Shown here in pieces: positions 11,392 through 21,409 of a stretch of 64,000 nt of DNA. The stretch spans positions 52,373,800 to 52,437,799 of the forward strand of contig OX381714.1 of assembly GCA_947462335.1 (NCBI GenBank). Reading direction: 5' to 3'. The notes under the pieces were generated by a model. That model ran no database searches, was not told the DNA's origin, and was given only the letters and a program-made list of their open reading frames with translations. Made by a program: the position numbers and the translations under genes. Numbering within the stretch: the stretch's first letter is position 1; each line of letters starts with the position of its first letter. This stretch comes from Harmothoe impar. Taxonomy: Eukaryota > Annelida > Polychaeta > Phyllodocida > Polynoidae.

Positions 11392-11800
11392 TTTCAGGGT
11401 GGACAGGGAGTGCATGGGTCCGGGGGTACTCTGAAATCTGAAATGACTATACGCAGCTCCAAATGCCCTATGGACGCGGGAGCGGTGGATCTGAAAATTA
11501 GGGAGCGGTGACTCCTGGTATCCTCAAAAATAGGGGGCGGTAACTCTTAGAGGAGGGGTCAGTAATTGCGTCAAACTAATGTACAATAGAATTTAAAGAA
11601 AACAATTATTATTCATGTCCACTCCACTTCTTGCATCAGGATATAAAGGTAGTATTACCCTATGACAGGGGTCTCTGAAATAACATGGGCAGTAGCTGTA
11701 AGGGATCGAATGGCGGTCCTTTGCATTTATTGGAGGAGGTGGGTTAGCGGCTCCCGTTTTTAGGCTGGGCGTTAGTTTAGCAGTCGGAGGATACCCAAAA
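11392..11800 (+). repeat. Family K dispersed repeat, copy A (empty site)
   Basis: It aligns with 33434-34040: GATCTGAAATGACC-like start, AAAAATTAGGG, ATAGGGGGCGGTAACTCT, TAAAGAAAACAAT, GGCGGTCCTTTG and GCAGTCGG in the same order. At 11607-11608 it has a single TA where the other copy carries a 222 bp Family E insertion. Confidence 0.8.
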
Positions 11801-11845
11801 TGATGGATATCTAGAGGTGTCTTCTCATCCCCCTCCCCCCCCCCT

Positions 11846-12117
11846 CACTCAAAAAGTAAACTTGTCTCCAGACTTGTCTAAATTACTGTCATAAAATAAA
11901 CAAGTTTAAAACTCGTCTATGTGACAAGGAAGCGGGTGTTCTAGCTGGAGATAGAGGACCCACTTGGCATATGCCAGCCCGAAACCCGACATTTGCCGGC
12001 TCCAGATTCTATTTGTGGGATGGTAACCTGATAGGTTAGACAACTTTTGACTTGTTTTTTTGTTTTTTTCATGACAGTAACTTAGAGGAGTCTGGAGACA
12101 AGTTTACTTTTTCAGTG
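11846..12117. mobile_element. Family A MITE, complete
   Basis: Ends CACTCAAAAAGTAAACTTG and CAAGTTTACTTTTTCAGTG are inverted copies. The interior has the family landmarks CTAGCTGGAGATAGA, GGCATATGCCAG and GTGGGATGGTAACC. Confidence 0.85.
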
Positions 12118-12644
12118 CTCCCCTGCAGGTACAGGGTTGGGGACTGGTATCATCGTCTCCATCCATGTGTGTCCATGTGGAGCACGGGTCTGGCCTGTTT
12201 CCATTTCTATTCTCAGAATATAATAACACTAAAACTAGTCCACAGCAGCATCTCTAAAAGTGCCTTCTCATTCCGCTTTTTATGTGACCCGCTTAGTGTA
12301 ACCCCTGGTCGGGATATGATGTATGGATGCAGCCTTGAAATATAAACGAGTTGAGTTGAGCTTTTTATTGGCTGTATTTCTCATGAGAAGTCTTTCAAAC
12401 ATACACAAGGTAGCTAGAGTTTCTTCACAATCTCTACATAGAAACACAATTTAAAATAGTAGGCAGTGAAGTGAGTCGATAACCATCTATAAAGGACGGT
12501 ATTCAGGCATCAGACACATTCGACAATTTTTCGTAACTTCTATAAATGACTCTGCTAGGAATTTACAACTGTTGACACCATGCAAAGCAAATGTACACAC
12601 ATGTTATGCTGCTATACCAGAGCTGCACATATGCATCTTGGTAC
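12118..12644. other. No gene recognised
   Basis: Sequence between two transposons inside the long proposed intron of gene 1. A 97-residue frame at 12052-12345 begins inside the Family A element and shows no splice support. Confidence 0.4.
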
Positions 12645-12906
12645 CACAGAGAGAGGAAACAGAGTCAAAAGGGAGTCCAGGTTGCTTCCAGAATGACTTC
12701 CCTCTTAGGGGAGCCCAGGCTTATAAAAGGAGCCTAGGTGACTCCCTATCTGACCTACGTGAGTCACCTAGGGGAGTCAGAGAGCTGCCTGGCTCACATT
12801 AGGGAGTCGCGTAAGGACCTGGGCTCCCCTAAAGAGGGGAGTCATTCTGGAGGCAACCTGGACTCGCACCATATTAGCACAATTGACTCTGTTTCTTTTC
12901 TCTGTG
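12645..12906. mobile_element. Family F MITE, complete
   Basis: Ends CACAGAGAGAGGAAACAGAG and CTCTGTTTCTTTTCTCTGTG are inverted copies. Inner inverted pairs include GAGCCTAGGTGACTC with GAGTCACCTAGGGGAGTC, AGGGGAGCCCAGG with CCTGGGCTCCCCT, and CCAGGTTGC with GCAACCTGG. The whole element folds on itself. Confidence 0.8.
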
Positions 12907-13631
12907 ACATTATGACGACAAAGAGCATAAGGACTGTATTAAGTTAGATAACTACTCGTCTTTTCCACTGAACACAAATAAAACAATTTATTTTTGTTGC
13001 AAACATTTATAATAGGAATCTACGTCATATAAACGTATAAAAACGTCGATACAAAATAAACATGGACCCCGCCCCACCCCCTGTTCCGACACCCCAAAAC
13101 TTAACTAAGCAGACTCCACGTTGTCCCCTCCCCTAAACAAGCTCAATCGATTCCTATCATGTATCATTGTATGGTAACAGGACGGGTTTTTCGCTAAAAG
13201 GCATTTTGGAGTCCAATTGTTTGTGTCTCCTTCAGATCCCCACGCCCCATACAAAACATGTTGTTAACAAATGACCACTCCCTACCCCGCCACAATGTTT
13301 CCATAGAACATTGATCCTAAATCGTAATATGTATATCATTTATGATTATGTACTCGTTTTTTACTTATGCTCTATGTTTGCACCTTGGCGCTGCAATATG
13401 GAATGGATGCAATCGACAGTTTCCCCCCAAACAACTGTTCAAGACGATTTTCTATTAAATAAAAACTGTTACAAATTCAATGCATATTCCCCCTCTACTT
13501 CGAGGGTATTTTACAATCATGTTTCGTAGTTTTTTTCCTAGTCATGTCTTGGCGTTTACAGAACAATCCATTCCTCGCCGATCATAGAGGTGCTCACAGA
13601 GTAGACGTTCACAAATGACGTCACCTGCTAC
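12907..13631. other. No gene; Family I remnant
   Basis: GTTAACAAATGACCACTCCC near 13262-13282 is an isolated Family I end. Otherwise AT-rich sequence with no exon recognised. Confidence 0.4.
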
Positions 13632-14191
13632 TACAGTGAAATCTCGTTATAACGAGGACGGTTATAAGGAGCAAACAGCTTTGTCAGGACTTCCTCTGTG
13701 ATGTGGGCGGCATATGGGGGTGTATGTGCGGAACTGTGAGGGGGAAGGGGGCAGGGGGAGGAGGGGGGAGCTTTGTCAGGACTTCCCCTGTGATGTGGGC
13801 GGCATATACCGTAAATTCTCGCGTATAAGCCTAACTCTCGTATAAGCCGCACCCCGACTTTAGGCCGATCCTATAAGCCGCACCAGTGATCTGACTATGG
13901 TGACCTTTAGTACTGTATCATAATAGCTAAACTCGCGTATAAGCCGCACCCTGACTCTGTGCAAATCATATAAGCCGCACTGGCGATCTGACTCTCGTAC
14001 TAGCCGCGGCTTCTACGCGAGAATTTACGGTAGGGGTGTTTGTGCGAAACTGTGAGGGGGGAGGGGGCAGGGGGAGGGTGGTGTACTTTTTCATGACTTG
14101 TCAATGACCAAAATCGGTTACAAGGAAGGTTGGTTACAACGAGCAAATTTGCCTTGCCAAAAGGTGCTCCTTATAACGAGATTTTACTGTA
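13632..14191. mobile_element. MITE with ATCTCGTTATAACGAG ends, interrupted
   Basis: TACAGTGAAATCTCGTTATA (13632) and TATAACGAGATTTTACTGTA (ending 14191) are inverted copies ending in TA. The interior has two ~92 bp tandem units (13677-13768, and 13769-13806 resuming at 14033). The second unit is split by a Family E element. Confidence 0.8.
13809..14030. mobile_element. Family E MITE nested in another MITE
   Basis: Ends CCGTAAATTCTCGCGTATAA and ACGCGAGAATTTACGG are inverted copies flanked by TA (13807-13808, 14031-14032). The interior repeats CGTATAAGCCGCACC. The adjacent tandem unit preserves the uninterrupted sequence GGCATATGGGGGTG, where TG (13715-13716) stands at the target position. Confidence 0.9.
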
Positions 14192-14379
14192 TAACTTATA
14201 AGGGTGTGTGCACATGTGAGGGAGGGGTGGGGGGGGGGGTATTCGGCTTGCAACATGGCTGACCCCAGCCTCGAGCTCTCCAGGCCCATTGCAGCCGTCA
14301 GGCTGTAATGGCCTGGACAAATTTGTATCTAATAAGTGTAACCTACTTAGAAAATGATCCAGGATCCTGGATCATTCCT

Positions 14380-14475
14380 TAATGAGATAGCTCAACCACT
14401 GATTGGTTAGCCATGGTCACATGACCATGAATGAGGGTGTGTAAGGCCTCATGGGTTCGAATCCCACCTTGGGAA
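14380..14475 (+). mobile_element. tRNA-derived SINE head
   Basis: GATAGCTCAACCACTG resembles an A box/D arm. GGGTTCGAATCCC (14453-14465) is a perfect B box with pairing T-stem bases. The spacing is about 60 bases. A T-rich tail follows. A palindrome AATGATCCAGGATCCTGGATC lies just upstream (from 14352). Confidence 0.55.
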
Positions 14476-14895
14476 AACGTAGGTTCGTTTTTTTTACATT
14501 ATCTATTTGGCCTTTTTGAAGCATAAATACCCCAATGCTGGGATAGTAATAACACATATTACATATTTGGATAGGGGAAATAGTGTTATAGAGGGCCATT
14601 GTACAAATATCAAAATTACTACCCATTGTGCCAATGTGGGACCCGAACCCATGATGTCCACATTGATGATATCCATTATAACCCAATACATAAGCATTCT
14701 CCCAGACTGTATACATACAGTCGGGGTCCGAGACTGGGCTGACCCAGGCCATGGGTTTGTATTGGGCAATTTGCCCAAAACAGGGATATGGGTGAGTGGG
14801 GGGGGGGGGGGGTCTTGGAAAGGGTACTGAAATAGATTACGTTATTTTTGAACGTTCCCTTTTTTAGCAATGTTGATTGATGCACTGGCTAAAAC
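14476..14895 (-). other. SINE body or second, opposed tRNA-like segment
   Basis: On the minus strand GGGTTCGGGTCCCACATTGG (about 14634-14653) looks like a second B box, with ATTGGGTTATAATGG about 40 bases before it. This suggests a head-to-head or composite SINE. The 111- and 107-residue frames on both strands overlap this repeat and are not supported as genes. Confidence 0.3.
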
Positions 14896-15430
14896 AACAA
14901 CAACAACAAAAACAAAAACAAAAACGTTAGCCTACATGTATACCTTTGTATAAATCATAAATAGTTCTGAAATGAAGAAAATTAGATTGAATTAAACAAC
15001 CACATTAGGACTATTTATATCTGGTTAACCTAACATGACTTTTTTACCCTCATGTTTTACCCCATCACATACACCCTGCCGCTATCTGTGGAAGGTCCTT
15101 TACAGGAGCTCCTAAATCTGCAGAGAACGCTCCAGAATTGTATCCAACATTACATTTAGGTATGGAGCTCTACTTCATATAATGCTTTCAGAGAAGGCTG
15201 CACAAAACACGGGCCACCTGCGCTGGGTTCTCAGAAACTAGGCCGACTTCGCCGAACGGAGCCGGTTTACCAGCTAAAGTGGGGCTCTCTACTGCTAAAT
15301 AACACAGGGCTTTTATATGATATATCTGTTGTTATGATTTGATAATAATGGGAGAATTTTGTATATGATTGTTATGTGAGTAATTTTTCGATGTTAACAA
15401 TTATAAATGCAGATTTTGAATTTATATTAC
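14896..15430. other. (ACA)n tract and unassigned sequence
   Basis: A short AACAACAACAAC/AAAAAC tract lies at 14896-14925. A GC-richer stretch at 15180-15300 shows no splice pair I trust. Confidence 0.4.
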
Positions 15431-15433
15431 ATT

Positions 15434-15970
15434 TTAATACGTTTTGTCGTTATCGGAGGAGTTATCACCATCATCATCATCATCATCATCATCATCATGA
15501 AAGAAGTAATTTATACGGGTACCGGGGCGTGTGAGTTTTCTCTGACTATAATATATATGCGTATATTGTGAATAGAGTAATAAAATAAGACTACATTCGA
15601 TTCCAAGTATTTCTAGACCATGTTTGATAGATGTTAATATAATTTTACAACATAGAACTGAATGGATATTACCAGGGACATTTGGGTGGAGATTTACTAA
15701 ATTGATATCCATAATGAAGTGATCGATACTCAATGTTAAAGGGGTATTTTGCCATAAATTGATATCTATATATCTAACTGTAGTGATATAGTATGGAGCC
15801 CGAAATGACACCGCCAGAGCCTGGGACCGCCGCCTTTTAGGTTCTGTCGTACCATTTTCCTGATTACATTTTACGATGTGGTTTAACAAGCACACACGAT
15901 GCCCATGTCCCAGAATTAGACCGACATGTCTTTCACGTAACCAGAGCACGGGAAAACAACACAGCATCAT
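15434..15970 (-). other. 178-residue open frame, probably non-coding
   Basis: This is one of the longest non-repetitive frames in the window. It starts at 15970 and ends in a run of aspartates that is the (ATC)n microsatellite at 15464-15497 read backwards, then NSSDNDKTY. The middle is rich in isoleucine, leucine and tyrosine with no domain, motif or periodicity I recognise. There is no TATA box, splice site or poly(A) signal in a useful place. A decayed transposon frame or chance are both possible. Confidence 0.15.
15464..15497. repeat. (ATC)n microsatellite
   Basis: Eleven ATC/CAT triplets in a row. Confidence 0.9.
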
Positions 15971-16103
15971 TTAACGGTCCTCGTCCTGGCCTAACCATGC
16001 TGCAATTCAGTGTAAATGCCAAAGATAATTTTCCTTGAAATATAAAAATGGAAACTTCGAGTCTGAGACAGAGGGGTTATATTAAATGGCAAACTACCTC
16101 AAG

Positions 16104-16205
16104 GGAATAAGTGTTTGTGGGTGGGGGGAGGGGAGTAATAAACTATAGTGTCTGGAGGGATGGGTGGGGGTGGGAGGGGTGGGAGTGGGAGGGGTGGGGG
16201 TGGTA
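16104..16205 (+). repeat. G-rich GGGTGGGA tandem tract
   Basis: GGGTGGGGGTGGGAGGGG and similar units repeat to 16203, with more than eight G-runs of three or more. It could form a G-quadruplex. No gene is near enough to link it to, other than the exon at 16503. Confidence 0.8.
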
Positions 16206-16427
16206 CACACATACCCAGTCCCCTTACGAAGTAGGCTGGAACACATCGCTGCTGGAAGCATATCCTCCTCATTTAGGACCTAAGAGCGGCAACGGGCTCC
16301 CATCCAGTCCTTTCTCAGATTAGTGTTGAGTTCAAGACAGCAACCAACCCAACCTAGTCAGTGCCTCAGTGCCACATCCCACCACACATGCATCCTGTGC
16401 ACTGCAGGTGTGTGAGCAGAGAGTGGG

Positions 16428-16437
16428 TATATATAAA
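16428..16437 (+). promoter_or_regulatory. Possible TATA box upstream of exon 16503-16585
   Basis: TATATATAAA lies 75 bases before the 16503 exon, with a pyrimidine-rich CACACATTCTCGTCTCCC start-site-like segment about 30-45 bases downstream. It could be an internal promoter, or chance in AT-rich intron DNA. It raises the alternative that the following exon is a first exon. Confidence 0.25.
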
Positions 16438-16502
16438 CCTAGACGTGTGTAAACATGTGGAATATTAACTCACACATTCTCGTCTCCCGCTGGTTCTTGT
16501 AG

Positions 16503-16585
16503 AATCGGGACGAGTGTCGTCTGCTCCGCTACATTTGGAACGTACGGTTCGCGCCAAAGGCAGTTCTCAGAACTCTGCACCTTGG
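16503..16585 (+). CDS. Gene 1, proposed exon 16503-16585
   Basis: An 83-base GC-rich segment lies between a good acceptor (CTCCCGCTGGTTCTTGTAG, ending 16502) and a consensus donor (GTGAGT at 16586). All three frames are open, so the frame depends on the partner exons. In phase with exon 6285-6332 it reads (R)IGTSVVCSATFGTYGSRQRQ... and ends in LCTL(G). The unlinked frame NRDECRLLRYIWNVRFAPK looks at least as protein-like but would need another exon upstream. The exon itself is well supported by its splice sites; its frame is not settled. The window sequence alone cannot choose between an internal and a first exon. Confidence 0.4.
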
Positions 16586-17030
16586 GTGAGTATGAATATC
16601 TGTATACCTGGTCTATTAACTATACCTTTTCTTGGTAACCCCACCCCCTCCACCCCTCCTTGTAATCAGCCCTGATCCACTTCCCGTTATACCCAGTGTA
16701 TACATACATTTTAAACTGCTACTGACGTCAACCCATATAACTTTGAGACTATATATGGGATCGATTAACCCATCATGCCGACCCTTCTGGAGTACAGGGG
16801 CGCATACAGGATTTCGAAAATGAGGGGGGAGGGGCCATTGTTTAAAGATCCCCAACAAAAATTGCCATTAGAGATCTCAAATGTCCCCCCCCCCCCCCCA
16901 AAAAAAAGGGGTTAATCTGCCCTGCATGGTGCAGCAACCCCATAGCAGTACAACAGTCACCAAGGCCGGATTCACACATCACACACAGTAAACGGCACAA
17001 TGTATTAATGCACTATGCCGCCCTTTAGGG
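16586..17030. other. Intronic sequence
   Basis: A C-run at about 16887-16900 and A-rich sequence; no further feature recognised. Confidence 0.35.
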
Positions 17031-17431
17031 TCATTTTCCATTAGGTGATTTGGACCTGCTGTCCGCCACTAATCAGTAGGGAGGGCCATAACAACTACAG
17101 GGGGTCTCGATGGGGGGGCGGGGGGGGGGGTCCCCATGTCACATGTCACATGTCACCCTGCCCATGTCACCCTGTCGATTTTAAGAAATGCTCATGTCGC
17201 CATTTCGATTTTAAGATATGGCTATGTCCCATGTCACTATATCTGAAATTTCTCATGTCCTATGTCACAAAGGCTCAAAATGCCCATGTCGCCATGTCGA
17301 TTTTAGGGGTCGACCCCCATACTACAGAACACAGAGTGTACTACATGTATACCAGTGGTTTGTCATGGGGCTACCTGCCAATGAGCTCAATGAGCGGCCG
17401 ACAGCACGTCCAAATCGGGTAATGGAAAATG
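17031..17431. mobile_element. Inverted-repeat element containing a Family D array
   Basis: TCATTTTCCATTAGGTGATT (17031) and AAATCGGGTAATGGAAAATG (ending 17431) are inverted copies, and the pairing runs on through GGACCTGCTGTCCGCC and GGCCGACAGCACGTCC. Between the arms, 17115-17315 is a Family D array with at least six CATGTC units. Confidence 0.75.
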
Positions 17432-17456
17432 CAACTAAGACGTTAATACATGTGTT

Positions 17457-17895
17457 AGGCCAAAAAAAGGTTTGTTTCCAGTAACATGGCCCCAGAGCAT
17501 AGACCCGGCCGGTCGGATTTTTATTTTAATTATTTTGTTTACTTTCACGGAAAGCCTGTATCTAGCTCTCGTTATAGGGCGATTTAGTTTCAGATGTAGC
17601 TTAGGCCAAAAGCAAAAGGTGCTTTAGGTCACAATGTTTGATAATCTAGGTAGGGTACTAGTAAGTCGGATTTTAATTTTAATTTTTAATTTATTTTAAA
17701 CTTTGGCTTGAAGAGTAGCCAAAATGTGACTCGCAAACTTTAGCGACCACTCACCAACAACAGCATTGACTTATGGACTATCAAATTGAATCTGAAATAG
17801 CCCAAAAATTATTTGAAACATTAAAAAAAAAATTTAAAAATTGGGTAACAATTTCTAGGGTCGGCCCTTTTTTGCTAGGTAGGGCCGTTTTATGC
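17457..17895 (+). mobile_element. Family B MITE copies, compound
   Basis: A left end AGGCCAAAAAAAGGTTTGTTT at 17457 is followed by a GGTCGG block. A second start (TTAGGCCAAAAGCAAAAGGT near 17600) then leads into GGTAGGGTACTAGTAAGTCGG. It ends with GGGTCGGCCC and TAGGTAGGGCCG. Probably one copy inserted into or next to another. Confidence 0.65.
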
Positions 17896-18097
17896 TGATA
17901 ACTTGGATCATGGATCCGCTGATGGAACTTTTGGCAATTTGCAAAAAAAAGAAAAAAGTTCTGCCCCGGGAGTTTTTGAGAATTTGACCGAAAAGAGAAT
18001 TATATGCTGACCAACAAAAACTCAACTTTTTTTTTCTTTTTTACAATTACACCTACGGACTATAAAAATGGGCATGTAGCAAGGGAAATGAAAAATG

Positions 18098-18200
18098 TAC
18101 CGTAAATTTCTGCGTATAACCCACAGGCTTTTCGCGAACCAAACCTCCAGTGCGGGTTATACAATATTCTTAAAGTTTAGGTGTGGGTAATACAAGGGTT
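18098..18200 (+). mobile_element. Family E half-element
   Basis: TACCGTAAATTTCTGCGTAT and GCGGGTTATACAATATTC match the left half of Family E. The right terminus is missing. Confidence 0.6.
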
Positions 18201-19795
18201 TTTATAAGTATAGTACAGTACTAACAAGCCGATTTACAAGCCATAAAAACCGACATGTAGCAAAAAATAAAAAAAATAAAAAAATCGCCAATCCTGCTTG
18301 GGTAGATCCGGTCGGGTGACTGGATGCTTTTTTGGCCTTATTGACTGCTTGACCAGGAAGTTGCATTAGCTCTTTAAGGGCAATAAGATGTCTTCCAGTC
18401 ATTTGTTGTCATGATGCACCATCACATCGCTGCGACTCTATTGGTACATCATACCGAGTATAAATTATTCAAGTATATATAAGCAGGCTTGTGTGATTTG
18501 CTCACCAGGACTGTATTCATGCATCATCCCTATGAAAGGGGAATATTGTAGCATGCTACATTTAAAGGGTTACGTGATTGAAAGTTGGACCAGTAGTGGG
18601 AGCTGAGAAGGTAGACCCCGGGGGTAGACCACGTGGGTTAAGCTCCTGAATCATACAACTATGAGACTGAGGACGGAAACACTGGAGGATACAGAAAATG
18701 TTTAAATATGTTTAGGTACGAAGGCATATTTTGGGTCTCTAAATTATTATTTCTTAAAAACCTCCCTTTAATTAGAGTTGAAGGTAACAATATAATTTAT
18801 GCTAATACTGCATGCTTAATTATTTGCCTCAGTAATCTAGGGTTCAGAGTATGTTTTTACATGCGAGTTAAGGGTGACAACGAACTCATGCAAAGTAACC
18901 ATATTTTTCCACCTGCTTAGGTGAGGACTTTAAGTATGCCATTCTAGGGACTTTAAAGAAGTTACTCAAAGAAATGCAGGGTGGTATAAACATCTGTATT
19001 GCAACTCGTAGGTTTTGCTTATCTGTAAAGACAAGTTTAGGCCCCCACCCTGTTCCGCCGCCACTGGCCGGTTCCTATAGTTGGTGGGGGAAGTGGTATA
19101 TACTAATGGTATATGTAGTTAGCCTGTAACAGGGGCAAGTAAATGTGAAAGCAGAGTCCTCTAACTTGGCATTTGGAACTGCCATTGGCAGAGCATATCC
19201 CCCACCCACCTACATAATATGCACACATGATACACGTAGTGCTAGTACAATGTAGTAGTGGTTTTAGTCATGGGCACCGTTCACAAGGTCTGACAGTCAA
19301 ATTAAATTTGGGTAAACATCGACCTATAGTGGAAATACATATGGATTTCTTACATTATAGTAATTGACCTTCAACATGTTGAGGTGGAGACAATTTTCCC
19401 TTTCCCTGTGTATAGGTTTGTATGACCCCGTTTTCTAGATTTCTATGGAAACTCCTGTAAATATTTACATAGCAACCTATTCCGCATATATTAGCACTTC
19501 TATATTTGTAGAGCCAGTATAATTATATATAGTTGTTGCTTTCTTTCGAGTTCTATATTAGATCTTGAAGGGTTGTATTGTGGTTTACTATATGCACTCC
19601 AAATGTCATTAGAAATAGATTGAATTTAATATTTCAGAAAGACATTGCCCTATAGATATGGATTTAGACAGATTTGCCCACATTATGGATCTTCACATTG
19701 GGACAGCATCCCTACCGATAGTTGTCTTTTTTAGATATTGAAGAAGGATATCATGGTATACATTGTGCTCAAAAAGCCCCTGCTTCTAAAATGTA
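18201..19795. other. No gene; minor Family C remnant
   Basis: A Family C core (TGCTCACCAGGACTGTATTC and ATGCATCATC) is at 18500-18570. The rest is AT-rich with no exon recognised. Confidence 0.4.
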
Positions 19796-19799
19796 GGGC

Positions 19800-19932
19800 T
19801 ACCCAGTGAAATCTCCCGTAGTAGTCGCGGCTAGTATGCAAGTCAGCTCGCCGGTGCGGCTTATAGGATCGGCCCAGAGTCAGGGTGCGGCTTATAGGCG
19901 AGTTGGGCGTATACGCGAGGTTTTATGGTATA
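19800..19932 (-). mobile_element. Family E fragment
   Basis: GGTGCGGCTTATAGGATCGG and GGGTGCGGCTTATAGGCGAG are Family E interior repeats in reverse. The degenerate right edge GTATACGCGAGGTTTTATGGTA replaces the usual terminus. Confidence 0.65.
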
Positions 19933-20300
19933 TATTATCGCTATATTCGAAATGAAAAATCCGCAAAAGTATGGAAGAAAATACCCACAATTTAGCCTAT
20001 TTTTACTCTTCCGCGACAATGTATACCCGTGAATACAAAAACTTTCACAGTATGCAGCCGTTAGAGGATTAACCGGTTAACTTTATCAATCATGCCAATG
20101 CCATGGCCGTTTGTGTGGCTGGATTATATATAGCATAGCAGTGAGAATAAGCGGGGGTGCTGGATGTTGGCCGCTGAATTAGAAGCATTAACCATGCACC
20201 AGACAGACCAAGGAGATCATAACAACTTGAGGAACCCCCCCCCCCCCGCCACCAAAACCTAACAGATTACAGTGTCTACCGAGCGGAACAGTCACTCCAC
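19933..20300. other. No gene recognised
   Basis: Contains TTCGCGGA-type sequence (TCCGCGACAATGTATACC) that recurs near 24310 and 43570, and a C-run at 20238. Confidence 0.35.
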
Positions 20301-20301
20301 T

Positions 20302-20781
20302 TTTGGGGGTGATCATTTTTTATCAATAAAGGGGAGGCGGTATAACTCAACGGTTTGATATTAAAGCCCCCTCCCCCCTCCCAAGCGTGTCGAAAATCGG
20401 GGGAAAGGGGCGCGCTTTTAAGCATAGAAATGCGTGGGTTCTGTTTACCTACCCCCCCCCCCCCTCCACCAATCGACCCTCCCCCATTAATTATTTATCA
20501 ATAAAGGGGAGGGCATAGAAATGCGTGGGTTCTGTTTACCTACCCCCCCCCCCCTCCACCAATCGACCCTCCCCCATTAATTATTTATCAATAAAGGGGA
20601 GGCGGTATAACTCAACGGTTTGATATTAAAGCCCCCTCCCCCCTCCCAAGCGTGTCGAAAATCGGGGGAAAGGGGCGCGCTTTTAAGCATAGAAATGCGT
20701 GGGTTCTGTTTACCTACCCCCCCCCCCCCTCCACCAATCGACCCTCCCCCTGCTGTTAAAAATTGAACACTTCCTTACCGC
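20302..20781. mobile_element. Family I element with a triplicated interior
   Basis: The left end GGGGGTGATCATTTTTTATC and right end CTGTTAAAAATTGAACACTT are diverged Family I termini. The interior holds three tandem units starting TTATCAATAAAGGGGAG (20320, 20495, 20586). Units 1 and 3 are essentially identical over ~165 bp; unit 2 lacks ~85 bp. The near-identity implies a recent duplication. Confidence 0.8.
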
Positions 20782-21409
20782 GAACAAAACTCGTACTGGG
20801 GGTCTTATTTAGATTAATAGAATGGAGAGTCAAGAGTTAAGAGTTCTTGGACTGAATACTACACCATACCAATTATGGTTCGCTTTCATGGTAATCTGTT
20901 TCGCCCTCCTTCTTTTTATTTTACTGTTAAATCACTGTCTTATCAAATATACATCAAGTTACCTTTCCTTGTGATTTTCTTTGTGAACTATGATCTGTAA
21001 CCATATCCTCCCCCTAAATTTGTTCTTCGCTGCTTGAGATGAATAGTTCATGGGAAAAGTAAAACAAGGGATTTCTAGAATCGGAGCAAAGTGTTTCTCC
21101 GCACCCCCCTGCACAACAGTATACATGGGCCTTGATGTATACTGGGAAAAGGGACCCTCGTGTTCCCTGTACTATTAAAGGTCCCTTTTCGTAGATCGTG
21201 TCACATATAGTCACATGAGACATTGGCAGTTCTCAAAATCGGCCAGGGACCTTATTATTTAAGGACAGCATACTGCTTTATCGAATTGTCATTGTGATGC
21301 ATTGAGTCCAAGAAAGTTCCGTTTCCATGCAAGATTATGTTGCTTTTTAAAACCCTACGCACAGTGTTGGACAGACGCACGATGCCGTTTAGGGCCATAA
21401 CCCATTACA
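20782..21409. other. No gene; small Family D-like remnant
   Basis: GTCACATATAGTCACATGAGACATTGG and TCTCAAAATCGGCCAGGGACC near 21195-21253 resemble a decayed Family D unit. No exon recognised. Confidence 0.35.

Noticed and set aside
14452..14466. A functional tRNA gene at 14.4 kb
   Set aside because: The B box is perfect, but the A-to-B spacing and acceptor and anticodon stems do not form a tRNA.
14417..14830. Overlapping frames of 91-111 residues on both strands
   Set aside because: They coincide with a SINE-like segment with A/B boxes and oppose each other.
15434..15970. The 178-residue minus-strand frame as a protein-coding gene
   Set aside because: No domain, promoter, splice site or poly(A) signal, and the C-terminal Asp run is a microsatellite. 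Kept only as a low-confidence entry.
17342..17412. An exon-like segment encoding WFVMGLPANELNERPTARPNR between an AG and GTAATG
   Set aside because: It lies in the right arm of the inverted-repeat element 17031-17431, whose left arm pairs with it. The donor is also weak.
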